From Opitutia bacterium UBA7374 (GTDB lineage: Bacteria > Verrucomicrobiota > Verrucomicrobiia > Opitutales > Coraliomargaritaceae), in the NCBI GenBank assembly GCA_002469895.1, contig DKOA01000052.1, positions 1 through 35,840 of the forward strand: DNA of 35,840 nucleotides. The letters run 5' to 3'. Below, in pieces: positions 17,060-25,241 of this stretch; the first letter of the stretch is position 1, and every line of letters begins with the position of its first letter. The notes beneath the pieces were generated by a model. That model did not search any database. It worked only from the letters and a program-made list of their open reading frames with translations, and had not been told where the DNA came from. A program made the position numbers and the translations under genes.

Positions 17060-18580
17060 ATGAAATACCCCACCCTCCGAACGTGCGGCCTACTCGTAAT
17101 TGGCGCTGCCCTGCAGAGTATTGCTGCTAGTGACCAACCGAACATACTCTTCATCGCGGTCGACGATCTCAAGCCCACTCTCAGCGCCTACGGGTCACCC
17201 GTACCCACACCACAGATAGACCGCATCGCGGAGCGGGGAACAACTTTCCTCAATGCCCACTGCCAACAAGCAGTCTGCGGTCCTTCCCGGGCGAGCCTCC
17301 TGACCGGCAAACGCCCGGACTATACGCGAGTCTGGGACTTAAAGACAAGGATCCGCGACATTCGCCCGGAGATCATCACCCTTCCGCAGCATTTTAAAGA
17401 GAACGGCTACCACACAGTGGGCGTAGGGAAGATCTTTGACCCGCGAAGCGTGGACAAGGGGGCCGATGAGATTTCCTGGAGCGAACGCTATACCCAGACC
17501 TGGCATCTGAAGTATCACCCCTCCACCGGAAAGCCCAAGGCACACTACCACAATCCGCTTTCCAAGAAGCTTGCCAAGCAAGCCGAGGCCGGGGGGATAA
17601 AGAGCTGGGGCGCGATCAACAAACTGCTGGCCGATAATGACGCCTGGCCTGTGGTTGAGGCCGAGGATCTGCCGGACGACGCCTACGACGATGGCGCGAT
17701 CGCGGCATATGCCGTCGCCAAACTGAAAAAACTGGCGGACCTCGAGAAGCCCTTCTTTTTTGCTGTCGGCTTCAAGAAGCCACACCTCCCCTTCATCGCA
17801 CCGAAGAAGTACTGGGACAAGTTCGACCGCAGCACAATCAAATTGGCCCGCTTTCAAAAACAAGCCTTGAACAGCCCGGACTACGCCTACCATGACTTCA
17901 ACGAACTGCGTTCCTACAGTGGCATACCCGGATCTGGTCCATTGTCCGAAGGCCTGCAGCGGGAGCTAATCCATGGCTATTATGCCTGCACCGCCTACAT
18001 CGATGCGCAGGTCGGTAGGCTCCTCGACCAGCTTAAGAAACTCAAGCTGGCTAACAATACGGTTGTCGTCCTCTGGGGCGACCACGGCTGGCACCTTGGG
18101 GACCACGGGTTGTGGTGCAAACATACCAATTACGAACATGCCACCCGCGTGCCCCTGATCATTTCAGCACCCGGCGGTCGACGCGGTCTGCAGACCGGTA
18201 TGCCGACTGAACTGACCGACCTATTTCCCACCCTATGCGAGCTCGCAGAGATCGAAATACCTGCTGACCTCGACGGAGTCAGCCTCACCCCAACCCTCTT
18301 AGAGGGAGATGAGACGACTCGTGAGTTTGCCGTCAGCCAATTCCCTCGTGGCCCCCAGATGGGCTACGCCCTGCGGAGCGGCCGCTTCCGTTATGTCGCC
18401 TGGTACAAGACCGGGGGAACAAGCACCGATGGAGAATCCGCACCGATTGCTACCGAGCTCTTCGACTACAAACTCGATCCTCAGGAGACGCGCAACCTCT
18501 CCGGCACCAAACAATTTTCACTCGTTGAGGAAAGCCTCTCCGCAAAATTGGAAGACTTCCTCAAAAGACAGCATCTCTAA
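17060..18580 (+). CDS. Secreted type I sulfatase, iduronate-2-sulfatase-like
   Basis: The start is the ATG at 17060, one base after the upstream TAG, giving 506 residues and a signal peptide ending near IAAS. The formylglycine motif is CGPSRASLLTG with Cys73 as the residue to be modified. Other family landmarks are PNILFIAVDDLKP (metal-binding DD), KTRIRD, VGVGKIFDPRS, FFFAVGFKKPHLPF, GDHGWHLGDHGLWCKHTNYEHATRVPLI and a DGVSLTPTL tail. AVDDLKP and the HLGDHGxWCKxTNYE block are characteristic of the iduronate-2-sulfatase-like branch (SulfAtlas S1_7-type). It should remove sulfate esters from glycans in the periplasm or outside. No anaerobic or FGE-type maturase is encoded in the window. The remnant at 9036-9390 belongs to the same subfamily. 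Confidence 0.93.
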   Translation: MKYPTLRTCGLLVIGAALQSIAASDQPNILFIAVDDLKPTLSAYGSPVPTPQIDRIAERGTTFLNAHCQQAVCGPSRASLLTGKRPDYTRVWDLKTRIRDIRPEIITLPQHFKENGYHTVGVGKIFDPRSVDKGADEISWSERYTQTWHLKYHPSTGKPKAHYHNPLSKKLAKQAEAGGIKSWGAINKLLADNDAWPVVEAEDLPDDAYDDGAIAAYAVAKLKKLADLEKPFFFAVGFKKPHLPFIAPKKYWDKFDRSTIKLARFQKQALNSPDYAYHDFNELRSYSGIPGSGPLSEGLQRELIHGYYACTAYIDAQVGRLLDQLKKLKLANNTVVVLWGDHGWHLGDHGLWCKHTNYEHATRVPLIISAPGGRRGLQTGMPTELTDLFPTLCELAEIEIPADLDGVSLTPTLLEGDETTREFAVSQFPRGPQMGYALRSGRFRYVAWYKTGGTSTDGESAPIATELFDYKLDPQETRNLSGTKQFSLVEESLSAKLEDFLKRQHL

Positions 18581-18590
18581 TCCCATAAAC

Positions 18591-20204
18591 ATGAATCGAT
18601 ACATCGCACTTTTCACCTGTCTCCTGCCCCTCTGCCTGACCGCCGGTCAGGAACAGAGCCAGAACACCGTCACGGATGAACGGCCCAACTTCATTTTCTT
18701 CATCACCGACGACCAGTTGAAGGAGATGATGAACTTCCTGCCGGAGGGCGAAGGCCAGAACCTGACTCCGATGACAGACCGATTGGTCAAGCAGGGCGCC
18801 ACTGTGATGGACCGGATGTACGTGACCTCCCCGGTCTGCACGCCGAGCCGGTTCGCCTGCCTGACAGGAACCTACCCCAGCCGCTCGAAGGCGGACGGTT
18901 TTCTCAACAAGGCCAAGCAGAATGGCGGACAAACTATCGTCGAATGGAACACCTACATAAACAAGCAGAACAAAGACACCCTACCCTGGCTGCTAAAACG
19001 AAGCGGATACAAGACGGGCTTCGTCGGCAAGAACCACGTTATCGAAGCCCCGAGAATCCAGAAGCCAAAATGGGAAGATGATCCTACCGACCCGAAAGTT
19101 GTACAACTGCTGCGCAAAAATGCAGAAATTCTTAAACAGGCGATCCAAAACGCCGGCTTCGATTACGCTGCCAGTCTTTACGACAATAACCCAAGCCACA
19201 ACGGCATCAAGGCCCTGCTCGCCCACAATCAGGACTGGATTACCAAGGGCGGTCTCGACTTTATCGAACAGTTCCACAGCGAGCCCTTCTTCCTCTGGTT
19301 TGCCACTACACTGCCGCATGGGCCGACAGACGATAGACGTTCATGGGAAGCGGATCCGCGCATCACTGCGGAGGGGCTTTTGGATGAGCCCCTGCAGGTT
19401 CAGCCCTCTCGCGAATCACTCGCCGAGCGGGTCAAGTTAGCCGGCGTCAGGGGCTGGCAGAAGGAAAACCTGCTCTGGCTGGATGACGCGCTCTTCGCCC
19501 TCGTTCGGAAGCTCGACGAGGTCGGCGTTCTGGATAACACGGTGATCGTCTACTTCAACGACCACGGCCAGCGCTCCAAGGGCACCGTCTACGAGGGCGG
19601 CGTGCACGGAGAAGCCTTCTTCTGGAAAAAGGGGGGCTTCCCTGCAGGTCCGCGCAGTGATGTCATGGTCTCTAATGTGGACTTTGCCCCAACCATTCTC
19701 GATATGGCCGGAGTCGAATTCGATCCGGTACTCTTCGACGGTGTCAGTTGCTACCCTGCCCTTATGGGCAAACCAGCGCAGGCACGAAAGTCCCTTTATT
19801 TCGAACTCGGTTATGTTCGCGGTGTGCGCAAAGACGGCTGGAAATATATCGCCCTACGCTACCCCGAAAATATCGCCGGAATGTCCATCCAAAATCGGCA
19901 GAAACGTCTCGATACTTTTAACGCCAGCCAGCGGCGACGGGGTAAGCCGATCTTTACGGAAGACCCGAATACACCTTTCAGCCACATTCAGGCGATCCCC
20001 GGTGGCGGCGATGCCGAAAATAAGTCGATGGGCAAGTATCCCGCCTTCTATGATGCGGACCAGCTGTACTACCTGCCGGACGACCCCGGCGAACAAACCA
20101 ACTTGGCTACGGCTCAACCAGAAAAACTGGCTGAAATGAAAGCGGCCCTACGAGAACACTTAGCGACCCTATCGGGAACATTCGGAGAACTGACAGCCAA
20201 ATAG
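18591..20204 (+). CDS. Secreted type I sulfatase
   Basis: The ATG at 18591, 10 bases after the previous stop, begins a signal peptide (MNRYIALFTCLLPLCLTAG); product 537 residues. The open frame extends upstream to 18309 but that part only overlaps the preceding sulfatase. The formylglycine motif is CTPSRFACLTG with Cys83. Metal-binding residues are in FIFFITDDQ. TGFVGKNH, TTLPHGPTDD, VIVYFNDHGQRSKGTVYEGGVHGEAFFWKKGG and SNVDFAPTILDMAG follow in family order. It belongs to a different subfamily from its neighbour: the sequences share little beyond the core motifs, suggesting a second sulfate position on the same glycan. It closes the GH-A/sulfatase operon. No clear terminator follows in the 120 bases before the convergent hydrolase gene. 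Confidence 0.93.
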   Translation: MNRYIALFTCLLPLCLTAGQEQSQNTVTDERPNFIFFITDDQLKEMMNFLPEGEGQNLTPMTDRLVKQGATVMDRMYVTSPVCTPSRFACLTGTYPSRSKADGFLNKAKQNGGQTIVEWNTYINKQNKDTLPWLLKRSGYKTGFVGKNHVIEAPRIQKPKWEDDPTDPKVVQLLRKNAEILKQAIQNAGFDYAASLYDNNPSHNGIKALLAHNQDWITKGGLDFIEQFHSEPFFLWFATTLPHGPTDDRRSWEADPRITAEGLLDEPLQVQPSRESLAERVKLAGVRGWQKENLLWLDDALFALVRKLDEVGVLDNTVIVYFNDHGQRSKGTVYEGGVHGEAFFWKKGGFPAGPRSDVMVSNVDFAPTILDMAGVEFDPVLFDGVSCYPALMGKPAQARKSLYFELGYVRGVRKDGWKYIALRYPENIAGMSIQNRQKRLDTFNASQRRRGKPIFTEDPNTPFSHIQAIPGGGDAENKSMGKYPAFYDADQLYYLPDDPGEQTNLATAQPEKLAEMKAALREHLATLSGTFGELTAK

Positions 20205-20324
20205 CTGCCATTCAAAAAATACTCGTCGGCGAGGAGCGCTCTTCTGCTGGGGTCTACGCAAAGCTCCACCACCGGTTGATTCTCTGAAGCCCGTGACAGT
20301 CTAACAAGCCTTGCAGACGATTAT

Positions 20325-21155
20325 TCAGTCATTGGGAACTAATTCCGCTTTGAAAAATTGGCTCTGCTCAGAAGATTCAATGATCCTTGTATCGATTAGT
20401 TCCAGATTGCTTGGATCATCGCCTCGTAAAATGTTCAGTCGAAAGGAGCGAACGTTATCCGTCCCGGTGTCGGTTACGGTATCGGTACCCGAATCAGTAT
20501 CAGAAGAATTGGCATTCTCCAAAAAATCGACCACCAATTGAAAATTTGCATCCGAAGCGGTCGGCAAAGCATGCCCCGCAGTCGTACTAATTAATTCAGT
20601 ATAGTTCGTGAATCTGTTTTTTACAGCGAGTCCGATTTCATAAAAATGAGTGTCATTTTCAGCGACAAAAATTAAAGCCGATTGCGGGTAGGGAGCATTC
20701 GCATTAATTACCTGAATTAAACCGTTATGTGTGGTCGGCAAATACCCGTTAAACAGTAATGCATGGCCGATCGTATGATCACCAAGCGCGAGATAGACCA
20801 AGGACATCGGTACGCCCTGAGAATACCCCAAAATCGCATCAAAAGGACCATTCGTCGCGATAAAATCATTTAAATAATTAACCGCTACATCTGCCCAGTT
20901 AGGATCATTGGTTGGTTCCTTCCCACCCCCTGGCGGATCATTATACCAGACGCCACCGGCAACCGGAGAAGAGGCAAAAACAAACTCCCACTGTGGCAGG
21001 GCCGCCCTTAAATCCTGCATGCCTTGTTGATACTGCAAAGAGGCAGCACTTCCCCCTCCACCATGAAGGCATAATATCCTGTTCGCAGATAGCCGCCCCC
21101 CGAGAAATGTTGAGAGCAAACCGATAAACAATATAGATTTTATGTACAGTTTCAT
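20325..21155 (-). CDS. Exported FSH-type alpha/beta serine hydrolase
   Basis: A 276-residue protein starting at an ATG, with a signal peptide at 1-24 (ILFIGLLSTFLGGRLSA). The alpha/beta-hydrolase core has ILCLHGGGGS (oxyanion region), GYSQG with nucleophile Ser112, AENDTHF with Asp168, and AGHALPT with His195. This order and spacing match the FSH1/serine hydrolase family (PF03959), whose known members are mostly intracellular. Residues ~215-235 are a low-complexity Asp/Thr/Ser linker (SSDTDSGTDTVTDTGTD). A short unrecognised C-terminal tail of about 40 residues follows. The signal peptide plus linker suggest a secreted or surface esterase, perhaps an acetyl/feruloyl-type accessory enzyme for the nearby glycan genes, but that is a guess. 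It is convergent with the second sulfatase. Confidence 0.82.
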   Translation of the reverse strand: MKLYIKSILFIGLLSTFLGGRLSANRILCLHGGGGSAASLQYQQGMQDLRAALPQWEFVFASSPVAGGVWYNDPPGGGKEPTNDPNWADVAVNYLNDFIATNGPFDAILGYSQGVPMSLVYLALGDHTIGHALLFNGYLPTTHNGLIQVINANAPYPQSALIFVAENDTHFYEIGLAVKNRFTNYTELISTTAGHALPTASDANFQLVVDFLENANSSDTDSGTDTVTDTGTDNVRSFRLNILRGDDPSNLELIDTRIIESSEQSQFFKAELVPND

Positions 21156-21382
21156 GATATTTATCTGTAATTAAGCAGCAAAAGGTCCGCATATATTTCC
21201 CATCTTTCAACGAAAGGCTAATCTAAGTTAACCATCCTTGGTCTCTTTTCAAGACGCTCAAGCAGGATGCAAGCCAGCCGCCCGCTTGGTTCTCTTCGAG
21301 GCCGCCCAATGCATTACCTCGCCAACACATCCGGATCCATTGACTGAGCCAAGAACTCGAAGAGCAGTCTTTTTAACGAAAG
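21156..21382. other. Intergenic stretch with no recognised gene
   Basis: About 230 bases upstream of the FSH hydrolase. A 9-bp inverted repeat, CTCTTCGAG (21292-21300) and CTCGAAGAG (21356-21364), is followed on the plus strand by a short T-run. The 55-base loop makes it a poor terminator. Short frames here have no recognisable content. Confidence 0.4.
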
Positions 21383-21797
21383 CTAAAGGAACAACTCAAT
21401 TAACGGAAGTTGCCAATAGGTCAGCGTCTGATTGTAGTTGTCTTTAACCAAGGTAGGCCACTCCCGGGTCAAACTGCTAAGGGTTTTGAGTTCCGCACCC
21501 TTCCATCCGTCTCGGCTAATTTCATGGACTGCATATTGGGCACCTCCACCGGGCGGGCGCGTCACAAAATAGAAGGATGTGGTCTCACCCTTTGGACTGT
21601 TCGGTATGAGGACAGCCGGATTCCTCCGAAAGGCTAGCTTGAGGGTCAATCGTCCGTCTCTGCGTGCCATATCATCGGCAAACTGCCAGCTATATAGGTT
21701 GTCATAGCGGCTGCACCAAATAAGTTCGAATTTGATATCTTGTTCTTTCAGAGCCGCACATCATTCGGGAATCTTTCTATCACGAACCAGAGGAAGC
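21383..21797 (-). pseudogene. Unrecognised, probably broken reading frame
   Basis: A minus-strand frame is open from 21760 to a TAG at 21383-21385. Its first ATG is at 21670, which would give 95 residues (MARRDGRLTLKLAFRRNPAV...). Sensible-looking protein continues upstream of that ATG (KFELIWCSRYDNLYSWQFADD). Beyond an in-frame TGA at 21761-21763 it appears to resume in another frame (GFLWFVIERFPNDVRL), reaching almost to the stop of the next gene. This suggests a gene that lost its start through a frameshift or truncation. The composition is soluble with several Trp/Tyr, and I do not recognise a family. It could instead be a short real gene using the ATG at 21670. Confidence 0.4.
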
Positions 21798-21806
21798 CTT
21801 GAGTAA

Positions 21807-22397
21807 CTACTTATACTCCAGAATCTCATTTTCGAAAGTCAGTCGTTTTGCCTTCAAACCCTCATACTCCCGCATCAGTGTACGGCGCTCGGCCTTGCTC
21901 TTGGTCACCTTGTGTTCTCGATTAATCACCGATAGACGTTCATCTATCCGTGCGATCTCCGCTTCCAAACTCCCAACGTGCAAGGCATGCAGCTTGCGGC
22001 TCTGCTTCTGCTGCACGTTCATTCGGCTCTGCGGATAGACTAATATCTGCTTGCGCGAAGATGCGTTCAACTCCGAAATAGCATAGCGGAATTCTTCATC
22101 GTCGCCATGACGAAGAAAGTAAATATGGGTAGCATCACGCCCCAACAGGTTTACCCGCAAATGCCTGCCCTCGCGATTCCTTAACTCGATCCGTACCGGA
22201 TAGTTCGGCGCCTCCCAATCCTTCAGTGAAGGCGTCTTTTCCAAATTATCTTTGGTCGCCAGTACCGACCCCGAGACCCATTGGGAGCCGGGGAATGAAC
22301 CACTCAGCCAATTTTTCTCGATCGCTCGCTGGTACAGCTCACTACCGACAAAAAAAGCTAGTGCTAAAAAGATTACAGCTGATATAAGGTTCTTCAT
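21807..22397 (-). CDS. Membrane-anchored coiled-coil protein of unknown function
   Basis: A 196-residue protein with one N-terminal hydrophobic segment (LISAVIFLALAFFVGSELY), an uncleaved anchor or signal peptide. A middle region with beta character (YPVRIELRNREGRHLRVNLLGRDATHIYFLRHGDDEEFRYAISEL) resembles a small SH3-like or PilZ-like fold, but I cannot assign it. From ~130 to the end it is highly charged with heptad-like leucines (SLEAEIARIDERLSVINREH, ERRTLMREYEGLKAKRLTFENEILEYK), predicting a coiled coil. It has an ATG start, with an imperfect hairpin ending 5 bases before it. It sits downstream of the RRM gene on the same strand, 52 bases away. No function can be given. Confidence 0.75.
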   Translation of the reverse strand: MKNLISAVIFLALAFFVGSELYQRAIEKNWLSGSFPGSQWVSGSVLATKDNLEKTPSLKDWEAPNYPVRIELRNREGRHLRVNLLGRDATHIYFLRHGDDEEFRYAISELNASSRKQILVYPQSRMNVQQKQSRKLHALHVGSLEAEIARIDERLSVINREHKVTKSKAERRTLMREYEGLKAKRLTFENEILEYK

Positions 22398-22402
22398 TTA
22401 AT

Positions 22403-22430
22403 CCCAAAATAGACAATAGCCTATTATGGG
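22403..22430. promoter_or_regulatory. Hairpin just upstream of the coiled-coil gene start
   Basis: CCCAAAATAG (22403-22412) and CTATTATGGG (22421-22430) pair at 9 of 10 positions around an 8-base loop. On the minus strand the stem ends 5 bases before the ATG at 22397, so it would cover the ribosome-binding region. There is no T-run on the correct side for a terminator of the RRM gene. Confidence 0.4.
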
Positions 22431-22449
22431 TAAATAAAAAACCTTATTT

Positions 22450-22713
22450 TTATCGATCCCGTTCTTCGCGGTCTTTCGCTACATTGACTTTGAGTGCCCG
22501 ACCAGCGACTTCCAAGCCGTCCAATTGAGCAATCGCAGAATCGGCCGCCGCCGCATCCTCCATTGTAACAAAGCCAAAGCCACGGGGACGGCCGCCACCA
22601 GGACGGGTAACAATGATGGCATCAAGAACCTCTCCACTGGGAGCAAAGAGCTCTTGGAGGTCTTCGCCGGTAGCATCAAAGGAAAGGTTGCCTACATAAA
22701 GTCGTACAGACAT
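22450..22713 (-). CDS. Small RRM RNA-binding protein
   Basis: An 87-residue single-domain RNA-recognition-motif protein. RNP2 is LYVGNL (residues 5-10) and RNP1 is RGFGFVTM (~44-51), both with the expected aromatic residues. The rest follows the beta-alpha-beta-beta-alpha-beta order, ending VAGRALKVNVAKDREERDR. A short basic/acidic tail replaces the Gly-rich tail seen in cyanobacterial Rbp proteins. Bacterial RRM proteins of this size bind single-stranded RNA and are often cold-induced; regulation here is not visible. It is divergent from the ABC exporter across 144 bases. Confidence 0.95.
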   Translation of the reverse strand: MSVRLYVGNLSFDATGEDLQELFAPSGEVLDAIIVTRPGGGRPRGFGFVTMEDAAAADSAIAQLDGLEVAGRALKVNVAKDREERDR

Positions 22714-22857
22714 AATTTATCGTAATCTAGGGTTGAAAAAGCCGAGCCAACATCAGCCGGGTATTGCTTCTAAATAGTCGGCGACCGCGACTACTGACAA
22801 CCTTATTTTCCAGTTTCAGATTTGCCAAGTGCCCGTCAGCCAATTGCCTAGTAGATA

Positions 22858-24630
22858 ATGGCCAAAAATGAACATACGCGAAAAAAGACCATCCTGCGGG
22901 TCTCCCAGTATCTCTTTCGCTATCCCGGGCTCTTTGCCACAACCATGCTACTGGCCGTTGCCATGACCCTATTGGAGATTGCCGTGCCGCTGGCTATCAT
23001 CGATATAATCGACGGGCTGGGAGCCGTGGACGCCCTATCCAGTTTACTCTTCGGGGTCGGCCTGATCGCCCTGCTCTATTCCGGAAGCGAAATTTTCAAC
23101 TGCCTGCGCATACGGGTGAACAATACTCTGGAGCAGCGGGTTCTGGTCGAAATGCGGCGCGATCTACACAGTAAGCTCCTGCGCCTGCCGGTCTCCTTCT
23201 ATGACCAACGAAAAAGCGGCGAGATTTCTTCCCGCGTGATCGAAGACGTGGCCGCAGTCGAACGCGCTCTGCTCGACGGTACGGAACAGGGGGTGCGCGC
23301 CTGCCTCATGATCATTGGCATTACCACCATCCTCTTCATTAAGCAACCTGCACTGGCTTGGTGCGTCTTTCTCCCGGTTCCCATTCTTCTCGTTGTCGGT
23401 ACATACTATTCCAAACGCTCCCGTACGGTCTGGAGAAAAGTCCGCCAAAACTCTGCCGATCTCAACAGTCTTCTGGTTGAAGATATTCAGGGCAACCGGC
23501 TGATCCAGACCTTCGGCCTGCAAAAGCGCGAATCTGCACGCTTCGAGGAGAAGGCCGAGGCCCTCCGCGACAAAACCGTACGCGCGATGTACCGGTGGTC
23601 GATCTACCATCCCTCCACTAACCTCCTGACCAAGCTCGGCTTCCTCAGTATCGTCGGCGTCGGGGGCTACTTTGTCCTTCAGGACACTGCTGGATTCACC
23701 ATGGGCAAACTCGTCGGCTTTTTCCTCTACGCAAATATGCTCTACATGCCGATCTCTCAACTGCATGGCCTCAATCACCTTCTCGCTGCAGGCAGAGCAT
23801 CCGGAGAACGTGTCTTCGAGGTCCTCGATACACCCGTAGAAGTAGATGAGCATCCGCAGCCTAAAAAACTGCCCGAAGAACCGATCGATGTCGTCTTTGA
23901 CGCTGTACGATTCGGCTATCCCGAGCGGCCACCTGTGCTCGATGACTTTTCCCTCATCTTGCCGGCCAATCAAGTCACGGCTCTGGTCGGTCATACCGGA
24001 GCCGGCAAGTCCACCATCGCCAATCTGGCGATGCGGACCTATGACACCACCGGCGGTAGTGTCCGGGTGAACGGGACCGACATCCGAGAAATCGAACTCG
24101 AAAACCTACACGCCAAAATAGGTCACGTAGCCCAGGACCCCTTCCTTTTCGAAGGCTCTGTCCGAGAGAATCTCCTCCTCGCCAAACCCGATGCCCAGCA
24201 GGATGAAGTTATTCGCGCTCTCGACCTCGCCTGCGCCTGGGAATTTGTCCGCGCCCTCCCCGAACAACTGGATACCAATATTGGGGAAAAAGGCATCCGT
24301 CTCAGCCAGGGAGAAAAACAACGCCTAACCATCGCCCGTGTACTCCTGAAAAACCCGCCCCTTGTGATACTCGATGAAGCCACTGCCAGTGTCGACACCA
24401 TCACCGAGCGAAAAATCCAGCAGGCACTCGATCATCTGGTCGCCCAGCGCACCGTTCTCGTCATCGCCCACCGGCTGTCTACAGTTCGTCAGGCAGACAA
24501 TATCGTTGTCATGGAAAAAGGTCGCATCATTGAGCAAGGGTCACATGACCAACTCCTCCAACGAGACGGCCACTATGCCGATCTGTGGCGGCACCAAAGC
24601 GACCTTATACCCGAATTTGTCGAAAGCTAA
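22858..24630 (+). CDS. ABC exporter, fused permease and ATPase
   Basis: A 590-residue half-transporter that should work as a homodimer in the inner membrane. Residues ~20-310 form a six-helix exporter domain (LFATTMLLAVAMTLLEIAVPLAIIDIID, SLLFGVGLIALLYSG). Coupling and cytoplasmic loops include RVLVEMRRDLHSKLLRLPVSFYD, found in the MsbA/LmrA/type-6 exporter family. The ATPase domain begins ~345. Walker A is GHTGAGKST at 378-386, the signature LSQGEKQR starts at 482, and Walker B is LVILDEA at 502-508. The H-loop is in VLVIAHRLST. Family members export lipids, peptides or drugs; the substrate cannot be read here. No terminator was seen after it, but the HPr gene 190 bases later has its own promoter-like sequence. 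Confidence 0.95.
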   Translation: MAKNEHTRKKTILRVSQYLFRYPGLFATTMLLAVAMTLLEIAVPLAIIDIIDGLGAVDALSSLLFGVGLIALLYSGSEIFNCLRIRVNNTLEQRVLVEMRRDLHSKLLRLPVSFYDQRKSGEISSRVIEDVAAVERALLDGTEQGVRACLMIIGITTILFIKQPALAWCVFLPVPILLVVGTYYSKRSRTVWRKVRQNSADLNSLLVEDIQGNRLIQTFGLQKRESARFEEKAEALRDKTVRAMYRWSIYHPSTNLLTKLGFLSIVGVGGYFVLQDTAGFTMGKLVGFFLYANMLYMPISQLHGLNHLLAAGRASGERVFEVLDTPVEVDEHPQPKKLPEEPIDVVFDAVRFGYPERPPVLDDFSLILPANQVTALVGHTGAGKSTIANLAMRTYDTTGGSVRVNGTDIREIELENLHAKIGHVAQDPFLFEGSVRENLLLAKPDAQQDEVIRALDLACAWEFVRALPEQLDTNIGEKGIRLSQGEKQRLTIARVLLKNPPLVILDEATASVDTITERKIQQALDHLVAQRTVLVIAHRLSTVRQADNIVVMEKGRIIEQGSHDQLLQRDGHYADLWRHQSDLIPEFVES

Positions 24631-24714
24631 GCCCTTTTCTGCGGCAGAGACTGGCACCCCCTCAACATCGTTCTAGCGCACAGGGAGCGCCTCTTCGGCA
24701 TTGCTATTCCCCCC

Positions 24715-24744
24715 TTGACGGAGGAAAAGCTCCCTCCCTATGCT
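24715..24744 (+). promoter_or_regulatory. Sigma70-like promoter for the HPr gene
   Basis: TTGACG at 24715-24720 and TATGCT at 24739-24744 are separated by 18 bases, close to the -35/-10 consensus. They lie 78 bases upstream of the ATG at 24822. The spacer carries a partial inverted repeat (GGAGG...CCTCC). Confidence 0.55.
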
Positions 24745-24821
24745 ATGGAGGATCAATTGAATCGGCATGGATGGTGCTTCCACCACAGGCACGCTACACG
24801 AGCTGGCCATGCGCAAACTCT

Positions 24822-25127
24822 ATGAAATCTCCAGAAGCCAACGAATCACAACAGTCGAAGACAAAAGAACTGCTTGTGCAAAACAAGATGGGCATACACG
24901 CCCGTCCGGCAGCTATGATTGTGCGCTTAGCCAATATTTACTCCGGTGAGGTCTGGGTCGAAAAAGACGGAGAAGAAGTCAACGGCAAGAGCATCATGGG
25001 GCTCATGATGCTGGCAGCGGGTAAAGGATCCCGCCTCACTTTCCGCACCGAAGGCTCCGTCGATGACGCAGAAACTTTGTTCAGCGAGTTGGAAGCCCTC
25101 TTCGAGCGGCGTTTTGAAGAAGTCTAA
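24822..25127 (+). CDS. HPr-like phosphocarrier protein
   Basis: A 101-residue protein from the ATG at 24822; the frame remains open upstream but only this part is HPr-like. The active-site motif is MGIHARPA with His26 (His15 in E. coli numbering) and the conserved Arg. The regulatory-serine helix is NGKSIMGLMMLAAGKGS with Ser57 (equivalent to Ser46). The C-terminal helix is DDAETLFSELEALFERRF. It has an N-terminal extension of ~12 polar residues compared with typical HPr (~88 aa). No EI or PTS permease genes are in the window. Outside full PTS systems such proteins usually act in phosphoryl relays or in regulation through HPr kinase, which is likely here but unproven. Confidence 0.9.
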   Translation: MKSPEANESQQSKTKELLVQNKMGIHARPAAMIVRLANIYSGEVWVEKDGEEVNGKSIMGLMMLAAGKGSRLTFRTEGSVDDAETLFSELEALFERRFEEV

Positions 25128-25139
25128 AGACACCGTTTA

Positions 25140-25208
25140 ACGCTGCCAGCAGTTCTGGTAACCAAGGTAAGTTTACCCACTTCCTTTCGATTCTACTCTT
25201 GGCAGCGT
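25140..25208. promoter_or_regulatory. Inverted repeat upstream of the RND operon
   Basis: ACGCTGCCA at 25140-25148 and TGGCAGCGT at 25200-25208 are perfect 9-bp complements. Between them lie a GGTAACC palindrome and a GGTAAgtTTACC short hairpin. The element is 34-102 bases before the efflux operon start and could bind a local repressor. No TetR/MarR gene is nearby. Confidence 0.35.
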
Positions 25209-25241
25209 ACGAATACGAAGATCGAGGCCATCAAACACAAC

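Noticed and set aside
18309..18590. 94-residue upstream extension of the second sulfatase
   Set aside because: It overlaps the first sulfatase in another frame; the ATG at 18591 begins a signal peptide.
20228..20250. GAGCGCTC palindrome after the second sulfatase as a terminator
   Set aside because: The stem is short and no T-run follows on either strand.
21292..21364. CTCTTCGAG inverted repeat as terminator or repeat element
   Set aside because: The 55-base loop and lack of a second copy in the window make either reading weak.
24585..24821. Upstream extension of the HPr frame
   Set aside because: It overlaps the end of the ABC gene and contains no HPr-like sequence; the ATG at 24822 fits the family.
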